Shown here: positions 36,024 through 45,417 of the stretch, piece after piece
How the letters are laid out: each line of letters opens with the position of its first letter
How positions within the stretch are numbered: position 1 is the first letter of the stretch
Translations under genes and position numbers: made by a program
Assembly: GCA_022819805.1 (NCBI GenBank)
Contig: JAJEGO010000018.1
Location: 1 to 54,392 of the forward strand
Source of the DNA: Candidatus Dadabacteria bacterium
GTDB taxonomy: Bacteria > Desulfobacterota_D > UBA1144 > Nemesobacterales > Nemesobacteraceae
Length of the DNA: 54,392 bases
Reading direction: 5' to 3'
The notes under the pieces: model-generated
What the model saw: the letters and a program-made list of their open reading frames with translations, nothing else
What the model was told of the DNA's origin: nothing
Databases searched by the model: none

Positions 36024-36512
36024 TTAACTCTCCTTGTCTCGCCCCAAGACTCCGGAAACCAGGATCGAAATCGCCCCGACCGTGATCGCAGAGTCAGCCA
36101 CGTTAAAAGGCGGCCAGAGCAGATCCGGGTTCCCCGGCCAGTAGACCGCGATAAAATCGGTCACGTATCCGTAGGCAAACCTGTCTATTGAGTTTCCGAT
36201 CGCTCCCCCCAGCACAAAAGCAAGCGCGTACCGAAAAACCCTCTGCTCTTCCTCAAGCCTGCGAAGAAAGAAAAAAATCGCGACCAGCACCAAAACGAAA
36301 ACAACTATATAAAAATAAAGTCTTACATCTTCGGACATGTCCCTTAACATGCCAAACGCGATTCCCGGATTTCGCAAATGGGTTATATCGAACCATGAAA
36401 ACACGTTTATCCTCGATAGAAAAGGCACGTGAGCCTTGACGAGCCACTTGGTCAGCTGGTCAAGCGCCACTACCAGAAAGGATATAACGAATACGCTCGG
36501 ATAATTTCTCAT
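36024..36512 (-). CDS. lspA: Lipoprotein signal peptidase (signal peptidase II)
   Basis: An inner-membrane aspartic protease that removes the signal peptide from diacylated prolipoproteins. The 162 residues have four membrane helices. The two catalytic Asp are in GNSIDRFAYG and FNVADSAI, and TKWLVKAHVPF and ITHLRNPGIAFGM are conserved. It acts between Lgt and Lnt, encoded at 9.0-11.4 kb. Co-directional with tonB upstream (58 bases) and ribE downstream. Confidence 0.96.
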   Translation of the reverse strand: MRNYPSVFVISFLVVALDQLTKWLVKAHVPFLSRINVFSWFDITHLRNPGIAFGMLRDMSEDVRLYFYIVVFVLVLVAIFFFLRRLEEEQRVFRYALAFVLGGAIGNSIDRFAYGYVTDFIAVYWPGNPDLLWPPFNVADSAITVGAISILVSGVLGRDKES

Positions 36513-36570
36513 GAAAAAAAATCACGACCCCGGAAGAAAAGCCCGGAAACTTCCGGCAGACGGCTAAGCC

Positions 36571-37152
36571 TCATTCCAGCCGAAACTCTATCGGAACCTT
36601 GACCCAGCTTGAAACCGCCTTGAAGCCTCTTTGCGCCGGGACGAACCTCCATTTCTTTACAGCCTTCAAAGCGGCATTATCAAGAACCTTGTGACCGGAG
36701 GATTTGAAGACGGTCACTTCCTCGGGCCTCCCGTTCGGAAGCACGTGCACATTAAGCAACACGCTGCCCTCGTAACCGCGTCGTATGGCAACCGCGGGAT
36801 AGCCGGGTCTTGGGGTAAAACCGTAAGAGGGTCTCGCGCTGCTATTAGCCTCGTCGGGTTGTTGCTCCGGAGCGGATTTTTCTTCCTTTTTAAGCGCCAG
36901 AGAGTCATCCCGCTTTTTCACTTCTTCTACGGCTTTTTCTTCTTTCTTCTTAACAACCTTTTTTCTCTTTACGACTTTTTCCGCGGGCGCGGGTTTTTTG
37001 AATTCAAAATGCCTTAGGGAAACCTCTATGTGGTCGCCGTACACAGGAACGCTTTTCTGCACGACAATCTTCCCCCAAGCAAAAGATATAAGAACATGGA
37101 AGACAATTGAAAACAATATAAATCTCTTGAGATTGTCAACCGGCCTGCCCAT
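36571..37152 (-). CDS. TonB-family energy transducer
   Basis: The 193-residue protein has a single N-terminal membrane anchor (RFILFSIVFHVLISFAWG), a Lys/Glu/Pro-rich periplasmic spacer with KKVVKKKEEKAVEEVKK, and the C-terminal TonB domain (RRGYEGSVLLNVHVLPNGRPEEVTV, then a W-R-F-x-P core and a final IEFRLE). It couples the proton-motive force to outer-membrane receptors. The matching ExbB/ExbD genes are not nearby. Ten bases separate it from greA. Confidence 0.9.
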   Translation of the reverse strand: MGRPVDNLKRFILFSIVFHVLISFAWGKIVVQKSVPVYGDHIEVSLRHFEFKKPAPAEKVVKRKKVVKKKEEKAVEEVKKRDDSLALKKEEKSAPEQQPDEANSSARPSYGFTPRPGYPAVAIRRGYEGSVLLNVHVLPNGRPEEVTVFKSSGHKVLDNAALKAVKKWRFVPAQRGFKAVSSWVKVPIEFRLE

Positions 37153-37161
37153 ACCAAAGGT

Positions 37162-37638
37162 TTATTCTATATCAATAACCAGAAATTCCTTAATTCCTCC
37201 GGGGGCCCTGACCTGTATCTCGTCGTCGACTCTCTTTCCGATAAGCGCGCTGCCGACCGGAGAGGTGACGGAGATAAAGCCATTTTCGGGCTCGGATTCA
37301 TCTTCTCCAACAAGCTTGTACTTCTTTATGTCCCCGGAATCAATATCCTCCACCGTAACCGTAAGACCGAAAACGACCCTGTCCCGCGAAGTGATTTTCT
37401 CGGGGTCGATTACTTCCGCGCGGCCAAGGCGGTCTTCTACTTCCAGTATCCTCCCCTCTATGAACGACTGCTTCTGCTTGGCGGTTTCATACTCGGCGTT
37501 TTCGGAAAGGTCCCCGAGGGATCTCGCGTATTCTATAAGCCTGATCACTTCCTGTCTTTCGACGGTCTTTAACCTGTGAAGTTCGTCCCGAAGCTTTTTC
37601 CATCCATCGGGAGTAATTAGAACTCTTTGGACACTCAT
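37162..37638 (-). CDS. greA: Transcription elongation factor GreA
   Basis: A 158-residue coiled-coil factor that stimulates RNA cleavage in stalled RNA polymerase. The coiled coil has the tip GDLSENAEYE with its two acidic residues; the C-terminal FKBP-like globule reads VTSPVGSALIGKRVDDEIQVRAP. Normal length. AGGAGATATT precedes the ATG. It follows carB by 39 bases and leads into tonB. Confidence 0.96.
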   Translation of the reverse strand: MSVQRVLITPDGWKKLRDELHRLKTVERQEVIRLIEYARSLGDLSENAEYETAKQKQSFIEGRILEVEDRLGRAEVIDPEKITSRDRVVFGLTVTVEDIDSGDIKKYKLVGEDESEPENGFISVTSPVGSALIGKRVDDEIQVRAPGGIKEFLVIDIE

Positions 37639-37677
37639 TTAATATCTCCTCCACACCTCAATCATAGCCCAACCGGG

Positions 37678-40600
37678 TTAATAGTAGCTTTGCAGGGCCT
37701 TCACGTCGAGGCCGCTTCTCACCATGGCCTCGATAGCACCGACTCCGGCCACCGCGCCGGCGAGAGTGGTGAAGTAAGGAACATTGTTTACAAGGGCTGT
37801 CCTCCGTATTGAATAAGACTGCGCGATCTCCTTTTTCCCGAAAGTGGTATTTATAACCAACTGCACCTCACCGTTTTTAAGATGATCGACTATGTGGGGG
37901 CGGCCCTGCTTAACCTTTTTCACCGTTCGGGAAAATATACCATTTTTATTGAGAAATTCAGATGTTCCCCCGGTAGCCATTATATCAAAACCGGTATCGC
38001 TCAGCCTTTGGGCTATATCAAGCATCTTGTCGGACTTGTCCTCGTCTTTTACGCTTATGAAGGCCATTCCGCCGGAGGGAAGGCTGTTGCCAGCCGCAAT
38101 CTGGGATTTGGCAAACGCCTGGTCAAGGTCGGGAGCGATTCCCATGACCTCGCCGGTGGATTTCATTTCCGGGCCCAGAATCGTGTCAACTTCCGGAAAC
38201 TTGACGAAAGGAAAGACCGATTCCTTCACGCAGTAGTGCTCCGGAACGATTTCCTCCGTGTAGCCGAGTTCCTCAAGAGATTTTCCGGTCATCACCTTGG
38301 TGCCTATCTTGGCCAGCTGAACCCCTATGGCCTTGCTCACGAAAGGAACGGTGCGGCTCGCTCTCGGGTTTACCTCGATTATGTAAATTTCCCCGTCCTT
38401 TACGGCAAACTGGATGTTAACAAGTCCTCTTACATCCAGAGAAAGGGCGAGTTTCTTCGTCTGGGATTTTATTTCCTCGACAATTTCAGGTTCCATCGAA
38501 AACGGTGGCAGAATCGCCGCGCTGTCTCCGGAATGAACCCCGGCTTCCTCGATGTGCTCGAGCACCCCGCCCACAACAACGGTCCTCCCGTCGCAAACCG
38601 CGTCCACGTCGACCTCCTTCGCGTCCTTCAGGAACTTGTCTATCAGTATCGGGTGGTTGGGCGAAACGCTCGCGGCTTCCCGGATGTAGGTCCGAAGAGC
38701 CTCCTCGTCGTAAACCGTCTCCATGGCGCGACCGCCCAGAACGTAGGACGGGCGGACCATGACCGGATATCCTATTTCGCGGGCTATGCCGATGGCTTCC
38801 CCCTCGCTTCTCGCGGTATCGCTTTCGGGCTGGAGGAGCCCCAGATCCGAAACGAGTTTCCTGAACCTGTCTCTGTCCTCGGCAAGATCTATGCTCTCGG
38901 GGGAAGTTCCTATTATCTTCACCCCCTCCTCCTCAAGCGCGAGGGCCAGGCGGAGCGGGGTCTGGCCCCCGAGGTGAACTATGACTCCCCATGGATCTTC
39001 CCTTCTTATAAGAGCCAGGGTGTCTTCAAGCGTAAGCGGTTCGAAATAAAGCCTGTCCGAGGTGTCGTAGTCCGTGCTCACGGTCTCGGGATTGCAGTTA
39101 ACCATAACGGCCTCGTATCCCTCTTCCCGAAGCGCAAAAGACGCGTGCACGCAGCAGTAGTCAAACTCTATGCCCTGGCCTATGCGGTTAGGTCCCCCGC
39201 CCAGTATCACAACTTTTTTCCTGTCCGTGGGAAGCGCTTCGCTTTCGCTCTCGAAAGTCGAGTAGAGATAGGGGGTGTAGGCCTCGAACTCGGCGGCGCA
39301 GGTATCAACCATCTTAAAAGCAGGTTCAATCCCCTCGCGCAGGCGGAAATCTCTTATTTCCCCTTCCTCCGCGGAAAGAAGTTTTGCAATCTCAATGTCG
39401 GAAAAACCGTGGCGCTTGGCCTCGAGTATGGTCTCTCGGTTAAGCCCGTCCTTCGCAATATCCGATTCGAAGTCGACAATCTGCTTTATATTCTGAAGAA
39501 ACCACGGATCCACGTGAGAGATTGAGTAAATTTCCTCCAAATTCATGCCCAGACGAAACGCGTCAGCTATGTACCAGAGCCGTCGCGGAGAGGGAATCCT
39601 GAGTTTCTCCCTTACCTCTTCGGGGTCATCGGATATTTTCTCGAAACCGTAGGAATCTATCTCAAGAGATCTCATCGCCTTCTGCAGGGACTCCTTGAAA
39701 GTTCTTCCCATGGACATGGCTTCCCCCACGGATTTCATCTGCGTGGTGAGAGTCGGGCTCGTCTGCGGAAACTTCTCAAACGCGAACCTCGGTATTTTCA
39801 CCACAACGTAATCTATCGTCGGTTCAAAAGACGCGGGAGTGTACTTCGTTATATCGTTTGAAATCTCATCCAGCGAATAGCCGACCGCAAGCTTCGCGGC
39901 TATCTTGGCGATCGGAAACCCCGTAGCCTTTGAGGCAAGCGCGGAGCTTCGCGAAACCCTCGGATTCATCTCTATTACCATCATCCGTCCGTCTTTGGGG
40001 TTGACGGCGAACTGGATGTTAGAGCCTCCGGTTTCAACGCCGATTTCCCTTATTATTGCTATGGACGCGTCGCGCATATGCTGGTATTCCTTGTCGGTAA
40101 GGGTCTGTGCGGGAGCCACCGTTATGCTGTCTCCCGTGTGAACTCCCATGGCGTCGAAATTCTCTATGGAGCAGATTATGACGACGTTATCCATGTGGTC
40201 CCGCATTACCTCGTACTCAAATTCCTTCCACCCCACTATGGATTCCTCTATGAGTATCTCGCTTGCCGGAGAGCTCTCGATGCCCGCCTTGGCGAACTCC
40301 TGGAATTCCTCCCTGTTGTAGGCGACGCTTCCGCCGGTTCCGCCAAGGGTAAAAGAAGGCCGTATGATGACCGGAAACCCTATCTCGTCCACGACGTCCC
40401 AGGCTTCTTCCATGTTATGCGCGATACCGCTTTTCGGCACCTCAAGACCTATGTCCGCTATCGCTTTTTTGAAAAGATCCCTGTTCTCGGCTTTTTTTAT
40501 CGCAGGTATTTTTGCCCCTATGAGTTCCACGCCGTGGCGCTCGAGCACGCCCGACTCGGCAAGCGAAACGGCAAGGTTAAGAGCCGTTTGTCCGCCTATC

Positions 40601-40866
40601 GTGGGCAGAAGGGCATCGGGCTTTTCCTTCTCTATTATTTTTTCCAGTATTTCGGGAACGAGCGGCTCTATGTAAGTCCTGTCGGCAAAGTCGGGGTCGG
40701 TCATTATGGTAGCCGGGTTGCTGTTTACGAGAACCACCCTGTAGCCTTCCTCCTTCAGCACCTTGCACGCCTGGGTGCCTGAATAGTCAAACTCGCAGGC
40801 CTGTCCTATGACTATCGGACCGGAGCCGATGACCATTATGGTTTTTATGTCAGTTCGCTTGGGCAT
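37678..40866 (-). CDS. carB: Carbamoyl-phosphate synthase, large subunit
   Basis: A 1062-residue synthetase that makes carbamoyl phosphate from bicarbonate, ammonia (delivered by CarA) and two ATP, for pyrimidines and arginine. The two homologous halves are complete: N-terminal [17 protein letters not shown]..., with ATP-grasp [14 protein letters not shown], and second-half [16 protein letters not shown] with [16 protein letters not shown]. The MGS-like allosteric domain ([15 protein letters not shown]) is at the end. carA is not in the window. First gene of the minus-strand cluster running to htrA. Confidence 0.97.
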   Translation of the reverse strand: MPKRTDIKTIMVIGSGPIVIGQACEFDYSGTQACKVLKEEGYRVVLVNSNPATIMTDPDFADRTYIEPLVPEILEKIIEKEKPDALLPTIGGQTALNLAVSLAESGVLERHGVELIGAKIPAIKKAENRDLFKKAIADIGLEVPKSGIAHNMEEAWDVVDEIGFPVIIRPSFTLGGTGGSVAYNREEFQEFAKAGIESSPASEILIEESIVGWKEFEYEVMRDHMDNVVIICSIENFDAMGVHTGDSITVAPAQTLTDKEYQHMRDASIAIIREIGVETGGSNIQFAVNPKDGRMMVIEMNPRVSRSSALASKATGFPIAKIAAKLAVGYSLDEISNDITKYTPASFEPTIDYVVVKIPRFAFEKFPQTSPTLTTQMKSVGEAMSMGRTFKESLQKAMRSLEIDSYGFEKISDDPEEVREKLRIPSPRRLWYIADAFRLGMNLEEIYSISHVDPWFLQNIKQIVDFESDIAKDGLNRETILEAKRHGFSDIEIAKLLSAEEGEIRDFRLREGIEPAFKMVDTCAAEFEAYTPYLYSTFESESEALPTDRKKVVILGGGPNRIGQGIEFDYCCVHASFALREEGYEAVMVNCNPETVSTDYDTSDRLYFEPLTLEDTLALIRREDPWGVIVHLGGQTPLRLALALEEEGVKIIGTSPESIDLAEDRDRFRKLVSDLGLLQPESDTARSEGEAIGIAREIGYPVMVRPSYVLGGRAMETVYDEEALRTYIREAASVSPNHPILIDKFLKDAKEVDVDAVCDGRTVVVGGVLEHIEEAGVHSGDSAAILPPFSMEPEIVEEIKSQTKKLALSLDVRGLVNIQFAVKDGEIYIIEVNPRASRTVPFVSKAIGVQLAKIGTKVMTGKSLEELGYTEEIVPEHYCVKESVFPFVKFPEVDTILGPEMKSTGEVMGIAPDLDQAFAKSQIAAGNSLPSGGMAFISVKDEDKSDKMLDIAQRLSDTGFDIMATGGTSEFLNKNGIFSRTVKKVKQGRPHIVDHLKNGEVQLVINTTFGKKEIAQSYSIRRTALVNNVPYFTTLAGAVAGVGAIEAMVRSGLDVKALQSYY

Positions 40867-40968
40867 GAAACGGAAAAGCTTGTAACAGGTTGCAAATATA
40901 TACTTAATAACGCGCTGACAGGCAATAAGAGAAATGTCCGTTTTCCGTGCGAGGGTCTATCCTTGCTA

Positions 40969-40981
40969 ATACGTAGCGTAT
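40969..40981. repeat. Short perfect inverted repeat ATACG-N3-CGTAT
   Basis: A 5+5 base palindrome centred 30 bases before the PD-(D/E)xK-like gene and 100 bases from carB. It could be an operator for either gene. On its own it is too short to be significant. Confidence 0.25.
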
Positions 40982-41002
40982 GTAGCAGCATCCCATTTTC
41001 CG

Positions 41003-41632
41003 ATGTCGCAACATATGTATAATGTATTTATGGGCGATGGCTTATCTCAACATGAAGTCGAACTGTTGAATGGTCAGGAACCATTTCACGGGCCGGGAGT
41101 CAAAGAACTGCTGCTGGTCGACTACTGGCGATGGTCAGGTTCTGTGCTTCTGGATAACACCACCCGCGGGATTCTGTCAGAATTTCTTATCGCTACAGCA
41201 CTAGGTCTCCACAAAAAACCAAGGAAAGAGTGGGATGAGTCTGATATCCGCATGGAATCCGGCACCTCAATTGAGGTTAAGAGCTCCGCATATGTGCAAT
41301 CGTGGGAGCAATCCAAAACTTCTGTTATCGAGTTCGGGATTGCTCCCCATAGAAGCTGGAACGCCGAAACTGGAGAGTACAGAGAAGGTGTTAAGCGTTG
41401 GACGGATATCTATGTATTCTGCGTTTTCACGGGGAAAGAACCTCTTCACCCGCTTGATACAAGCAAGTGGGATTTCTATGTTCTTCCAACGGAGGCGCTT
41501 GACCGGGAAGTTCCCGAGCAGAAAAGCATTCGACTGAATTCCCTCAAAAAACTCAAACCTTACGAGTGTCAATACGTTGACCTGAAAAAAACAATTGAGA
41601 ACATAGAGAACAGCATTAGAGAAAAAGCATGA
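41003..41632 (+). CDS. PD-(D/E)xK-like nuclease domain protein
   Basis: The 209-residue protein has a nuclease-like core: an early helix with Glu60 (TRGILSEFLIATALG), then D81 (ESDIRME), then SIEVKSSAYVQSW with E91 and K93. This D-x(9)-ExK order is the arrangement of restriction-like endonucleases. No methyltransferase is beside it, so it may be an orphan or a solitary defence nuclease. ATGs at 41003, 41015 and 41030 are in frame; none has a ribosome site, and TATAAT at 41017-41022 lies inside the first two. Start uncertain. Lower GC than carB. Confidence 0.55.
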   Translation: MSQHMYNVFMGDGLSQHEVELLNGQEPFHGPGVKELLLVDYWRWSGSVLLDNTTRGILSEFLIATALGLHKKPRKEWDESDIRMESGTSIEVKSSAYVQSWEQSKTSVIEFGIAPHRSWNAETGEYREGVKRWTDIYVFCVFTGKEPLHPLDTSKWDFYVLPTEALDREVPEQKSIRLNSLKKLKPYECQYVDLKKTIENIENSIREKA

Positions 41633-41664
41633 TAGCCCATCTCAAACTCTCGAACTGATCTGGA

Positions 41665-41686
41665 ATCTATTTTCATGGGAATAGAT
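41665..41686 (+). terminator. Hairpin after the PD-(D/E)xK-like gene
   Basis: ATCTATT (41665-41671) and AATAGAT (41680-41686) form a 7-bp A/T-rich stem 33 bases after the stop. There is no U-run, so termination is doubtful. Confidence 0.25.
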
Positions 41687-41711
41687 GTCTATTTGGAACC
41701 TTGAGTAGATT

Positions 41712-43203
41712 ATTAAGGGGACTTCCTACCTTTTATCAAGCGATAAATTTATATAACGATTTTATTTTTCAAAAACTTTTTCCGAGTTTTTCCATACTGT
41801 TTTTCCCATAATCAGGCAGCAACTGCCTCCGGCACTTTTTTAAACTTCTTGTCAAACAACTCTCCCTTTTCCAGCAAAGAACAACACACAAGTAAAAGAC
41901 GGTCGCCCACAGTGCGAAGAGACCTTGCATGACTCAGTCCCCTGGCCCGTAACGACTTGTACCTGGACTTGCTTACCGGGTCATGTATAACGGCGACTCT
42001 TGCCAGATGATAAACCGCTTCCATTAGTCTTGGGGAAGCTGCGCGGCGTCGCGTAACATACTTGCTCTTACCCGACTGCTTCGTTACCGGGGCAGTCCCG
42101 GCAAAGCATCGCAGGGAGTTGTAGTCGCGGCGGCACAGCAGCTCATGAGCCTCTCCAAGCAACGCGCCCAGCACAATCATACCCACACCGGGAATTGACC
42201 GCAGGATTTCTATATCGCCTGGTTTTGCTTCCTTCCCCCTTCGGGCATTTTCTCGGGAAGCAATAATTTTGATAGTATCTTCGATTAAATTTTCCGTTTC
42301 GCTCAGTTGACGGTCAGCAACCTTGATTCGCTCAACAATGGTTTCTATATGCGCAACTCGACTGCGGACGGTTTCTTCCCGAAGGGTTATTTCCTGTGAA
42401 CGAAGAACCTTGAGCACTCCCTCGGTGTCAATACGCCGGATGCCGTGATGCTTGAGAAGCTTGCGCACCCTTGAGCGCCTGATTTTCCTTGCGGCAGCAG
42501 GGGTTGGTGCCAGCTCCCACAACTCAATGAGCCAAGGTCGCACAGCGTCACCGATAATCTCATTGAACTGGGGATAGTAACTCCACAGCAACTGACGCAT
42601 CCGATTCACCATACGGATTCGTTCCGCCACGAGTTCCTCTCTTGTACGCAGCAGTTCCCGCAGAACCGTGATGTCCGGATCCCGCGGCCTGACTCTGCGC
42701 AGGTGTCGACTGTCGGTGCGAAGCGCCTCTGCAAGCACCTGGGCGTCGCGACGGTCATCCTTGGCTCCGGATGGAGAGAATCGGTCTCTGAACCGGTCAA
42801 GCTGCTTGGGATTGACCGAGTGAACACAGAACCCTCTTTCCAAAAGACTTTCTACAACCGGACCATGGTTAACCTCGATTGAGACAGCGACATTATCCGT
42901 GGCTGAACCACAGGTTTTTAATATCCACTCGGCCATCTCGCAAAGACCTTTGCCTGTGTGGTCGAAAACCTTTTCTCCCAAAATAAAACCGTCTTGGTCG
43001 ATAACGCAGACTTGGTGGGAGGAAGAACCCCAGTCAATACCAGCAAAAAATAGTGTTTTATCATGTTCCATGATAAATTACCTCCGTGTGTAGTAGTCGG
43101 GTCTGCCGTGATGGTTACCTGATCCAGTACGGGTGCTCAGTGGCACGAACTTCCTACTGGGTATTCATCACGGCACTCGACCGAGGCACATGTCCCCCTT
43201 AGG
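41712..43203 (-). mobile_element. IS110-family insertion sequence (ends approximate)
   Basis: The boundaries are guessed from a weak inverted pair: TTAAGGGGAC starting at 41712 and, on the other strand, CTAAGGGGGAC ending at 43203. The resulting length of about 1.5 kb is normal for IS110. IS110 elements have no target duplication, so the ends cannot be confirmed from flanks alone. The coding part is intact, and the left end holds a structured non-coding region. Confidence 0.55.
41812..43071 (-). CDS. IS110-family transposase/recombinase
   Basis: A 419-residue recombinase with an N-terminal DEDD (RuvC-like) domain, first Asp in FFAGIDWGSSSHQV, then a coiled-coil middle (RELLRTREELVAERIRMVNR). 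The C-terminal Transposase_20 domain has IPGVGMIVLGALLGEAHE and CFAGTAPVTKQSGKSK, whose Ser is the nucleophile in this family. Full length, no frameshift, so probably functional. AGGTAATTTATC lies before the ATG. In this family target choice is directed by a bridge RNA transcribed from the element's non-coding end. Confidence 0.93.
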   Translation of the reverse strand: MEHDKTLFFAGIDWGSSSHQVCVIDQDGFILGEKVFDHTGKGLCEMAEWILKTCGSATDNVAVSIEVNHGPVVESLLERGFCVHSVNPKQLDRFRDRFSPSGAKDDRRDAQVLAEALRTDSRHLRRVRPRDPDITVLRELLRTREELVAERIRMVNRMRQLLWSYYPQFNEIIGDAVRPWLIELWELAPTPAAARKIRRSRVRKLLKHHGIRRIDTEGVLKVLRSQEITLREETVRSRVAHIETIVERIKVADRQLSETENLIEDTIKIIASRENARRGKEAKPGDIEILRSIPGVGMIVLGALLGEAHELLCRRDYNSLRCFAGTAPVTKQSGKSKYVTRRRAASPRLMEAVYHLARVAVIHDPVSKSRYKSLRARGLSHARSLRTVGDRLLLVCCSLLEKGELFDKKFKKVPEAVAA

Positions 43204-43205
43204 CG
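43085..43205 (-). ncRNA. Candidate bridge RNA (seekRNA) of the IS110 element
   Basis: The non-coding stretch upstream of the transposase folds strongly. A 10-bp perfect stem TGCCGTGATG (43104-43113) pairs with CATCACGGCA (43166-43175). Inside, CCAGTA (43124-43129) pairs with TACTGG (43155-43160), and a hairpin GTGC/GCAC (43133-43136, 43143-43146) caps it. Stem, asymmetric internal loop, stem, hairpin is the shape of IS110-group bridge-RNA binding loops. The strand is inferred from the transposase. Confidence 0.5.
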
Positions 43206-43297
43206 CTCAAAAACGCTGAATTACATAAGGTAACTCCCGATCGAGTAGCCCGTGATAATCTAATTCTGTGCTAAATAAAAGTTTTTAGGAAGGTACT

Positions 43298-43320
43298 GAA
43301 TTACATACATAAATAAAAAA
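43298..43320 (+). repeat. First copy of the GAATTACATACATAAAT repeat
   Basis: Twenty-three bases identical to 44578/9-44600 (direct orientation) and near-identical in reverse to 45066-45088. It starts five bases before the Shedu-like gene's leader, so that gene sits between direct copies. A shorter copy, CTGAATTACATA, is also at 43215. Confidence 0.8.
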
Positions 43321-43325
43321 TAAGG

Positions 43326-44549
43326 ATGGCTGCAAAGAAAGAGGTTGCTTCAAAAAGGAAGGTTGCGAAAAAGAAGACCGCGCGGCGTACGCACAAGGTC
43401 TGTAATAGGTGCGGTTTCGACTGCGCACTCAATGCCCGAACATGCAGTGAGTGTGGCAGCGAGAAGTTCGCGCCGGACTGGGTGATTGCCAAACGACCTG
43501 TCAACCGACAGGTCAGTGTCGAAGTGACCAAGTCAAATCCGAAGTTCGGAGAAGCTCAGGAACGTCTTACCCTGAGCAAGTGGTGGCCGGGCGGCAGTGC
43601 GACTTTTCACCTGCCCAATCTCGGGCAGTGGGAGGAAATCGAATGCATCATCAATAACGACCTTGCGCCGCTGATCGGCTGGAAGCCTGCCGATGAACTG
43701 GTCAAGTCAATCAAAAAGAAGTCAAAGAACGGTAAATCCGGTGCGGCGGGGGAAGACTATATAGAGCTGATGGACACGCACCCGGATTTTCTCAAGAAAC
43801 TGGTACAGGCGATTGATCCGAATAGGATATCAAAAAAGGAATTTGAAGATGTAGTCGAGATTTTCGGCAATATCTCGGATGCCCTAACGAATGCGAATGC
43901 CGGGTTCCGGGAAGCCTTTCTTGCTGTCGTTGAAAAACTCCCGAAACAGAAACAGCGTGCGCTTGAAGACCTCGACCTGCTTTTGCAAAGCTGGTCGTTA
44001 CAGGTCGTGACAAATGTCGCCCAACAAGTCAAGGCACGCATGGAGACGATTAAATTGTTCGAAAAGCAAATCCAGGACAAGAAGACGTTCGAGATTATCA
44101 GCGATAACTCCATCCACCGTATTCTTGAGCGCGCCATGTGGCTTGTTGACGAGCGCTACTGGCTTTTGCAGTCCAACAATACACTGCGCAAATTTATCGG
44201 CGAAGAAATGAGCAAGAAAGACAAGAAGAAGTACGGCAAAAAAAGACCGGATTTTGTCTGCGGCACCGTCGATAACAAACTCATTATCCTGGAGCTCAAA
44301 CGTCCTTCTCACAGTTTGACTGTTGAGGATTTAAATCAGCTTGAGGCCTACACGGTCATTGCCGAGGACTACAAGAAGTTCACCTCATACGAAGGCTATC
44401 TTGTTGGTAGTAAGGAAGATAGCGAGTTGCACCGCTATCTACGGCGGCGCTCAGGATTCAAGGTACTTCACTATGCAGACATCATCGAAAAGACGATGGG
44501 GCGCTACAAAGAGTTTCTCGATGCGATTGAATCCGATGGAGGTGCTTGA
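43326..44549 (+). CDS. Shedu-like (SduA/DUF4263-type) nuclease with N-terminal zinc ribbon
   Basis: A 407-residue protein. Residues 1-23 are Lys/Arg-rich. A zinc ribbon follows (C26, C29, C40, C43), then a region without known motif, then a helical middle. The C-terminal part matches the Shedu nuclease pattern: E269 (RILERAMWLVDERYWLL), D309 (KKRPDFVCG), E323 and K325 (LIILELKRPSHSL), and Q338 (EDLNQLEAY), a PD-(D/E)xK site. Shedu is a single-protein anti-phage system; N-terminal domains vary and sense the trigger. No standard ribosome site: the start is at the leader TAAGG. Flanked by repeat copies. Confidence 0.75.
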   Translation: MAAKKEVASKRKVAKKKTARRTHKVCNRCGFDCALNARTCSECGSEKFAPDWVIAKRPVNRQVSVEVTKSNPKFGEAQERLTLSKWWPGGSATFHLPNLGQWEEIECIINNDLAPLIGWKPADELVKSIKKKSKNGKSGAAGEDYIELMDTHPDFLKKLVQAIDPNRISKKEFEDVVEIFGNISDALTNANAGFREAFLAVVEKLPKQKQRALEDLDLLLQSWSLQVVTNVAQQVKARMETIKLFEKQIQDKKTFEIISDNSIHRILERAMWLVDERYWLLQSNNTLRKFIGEEMSKKDKKKYGKKRPDFVCGTVDNKLIILELKRPSHSLTVEDLNQLEAYTVIAEDYKKFTSYEGYLVGSKEDSELHRYLRRRSGFKVLHYADIIEKTMGRYKEFLDAIESDGGA

Positions 44550-44573
44550 TGAGTATTCTGTTAGGCGACCCTC

Positions 44574-45091
44574 TTGGGAATTACATACATAAATAAAAAA
44601 CCGTAAAATCTAAAAATATTTTTTTGTATGATCTAATCTGCATAAACAATAAGGAGGTTTTTTATTATGGCTGAAGAAAAAATTGCAACTAAAGTTTTTT
44701 CCATTCATACGCCGGATGGAGAAAGATTTGACTTTAAAGTACAGCAAATATCTGAAAATCAATTAAGAGTATTTGAAATTTTAGACGAGGACCACCCCAT
44801 AATTGTCACTTTTAGAGAGACTGATCCCGTTTGCACAATGAATTTTCAGAACGAAACGGGAATTGTAAAAGAAATAAAATCATCTGAACTAACAAATACC
44901 AATGCCAAATTCCAGATAATATTTGGAGAGATAAAATTACTATTAAAGGAAAGATTAGATAAAGCAAAAGCCTATAATTCATTAATTGAAGATGTAAAAG
45001 ATTTTGTTGATTTTCTTCCCAAAATAAGAGAGATTTGAACTCACGAACAATTAACCTCCCTCCTATTTTTATTTATGTATGTTATTCCCAA
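44574..45091. mobile_element. Inverted-repeat-bounded cassette carrying one gene
   Basis: Left arm TTGGGAATTACATACATAAA.. (44574-44599, 26 bases) and right arm 45066-45091, its reverse complement with a single mismatch. The 518-base unit holds only the ORF 44667-45038. It lacks a transposase and would be a MITE-like or passenger cassette. No target duplication is seen (flanks ACCCTC and ATTATG differ). Confidence 0.6.
44667..45038 (+). CDS. Small unknown protein inside the inverted-repeat cassette
   Basis: A 123-residue acidic protein with an excellent ribosome site (AAGGAGG, 9 bases before the ATG). Mixed beta/alpha: an N-terminal beta-rich half (KIATKVFSIHTPDGERFDFKV) and a helical end (KERLDKAKAYNSLIEDVKDF). 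Low GC, unlike the core genes. No family recognised. It is the only gene between the two 26-base inverted repeats. Confidence 0.6.
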   Translation: MAEEKIATKVFSIHTPDGERFDFKVQQISENQLRVFEILDEDHPIIVTFRETDPVCTMNFQNETGIVKEIKSSELTNTNAKFQIIFGEIKLLLKERLDKAKAYNSLIEDVKDFVDFLPKIREI

Positions 45092-45410
45092 ATTATGTCA
45101 GCCCTTGTTTGCCACTCTTAGCATAAAGAAGAAGTGAACAAACCATTTTTTCTCTATATAGGTTGTTTTATCTCTGCTGCTTATCAAATACCTAAAACAA
45201 AGCAGACTGAATTGGGAAGGTCTATTGTGACACTAACTGGTTCTTTAAAGCATCTTCTTAGCAATGAGGTCAGCAAGGCCATCAAGGTAATAATTGAAGG
45301 GAGTTATAATTAACACTTAAGATATTTTCTATCGTTTCTTTCTTGTTCTTTATTCTGCTCTAAAACCTTGACATACACCTTTTGATGATTAGTTTGAGAA
45401 GTGGAGGTAC
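45092..45410. other. AT-rich intergenic region upstream of rpoH
   Basis: About 320 bases with no credible gene. One frame near 45210-45313 reads an open GRSIVTLTGSLKHLLSNEVS, then SKAIKVIIEGSYN and a stop, which could be the end of a decayed gene. TTGACA at 45368 is a good -35 box for rpoH, but the -10 region (TAGTTT) is poor. Confidence 0.3.
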
Positions 45411-45417
45411 ATGTTAG

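Noticed and set aside
37882..39525. A 547-codon open frame opposite carB
   Set aside because: It is the antisense of a clear full-length carB in a codon-biased gene; no ribosome site or protein family is apparent.
45368..45396. TTGACA with a distant TAGTTT before rpoH
   Set aside because: The -10 box matches at only three of six positions; I mention it but do not list it as a promoter.
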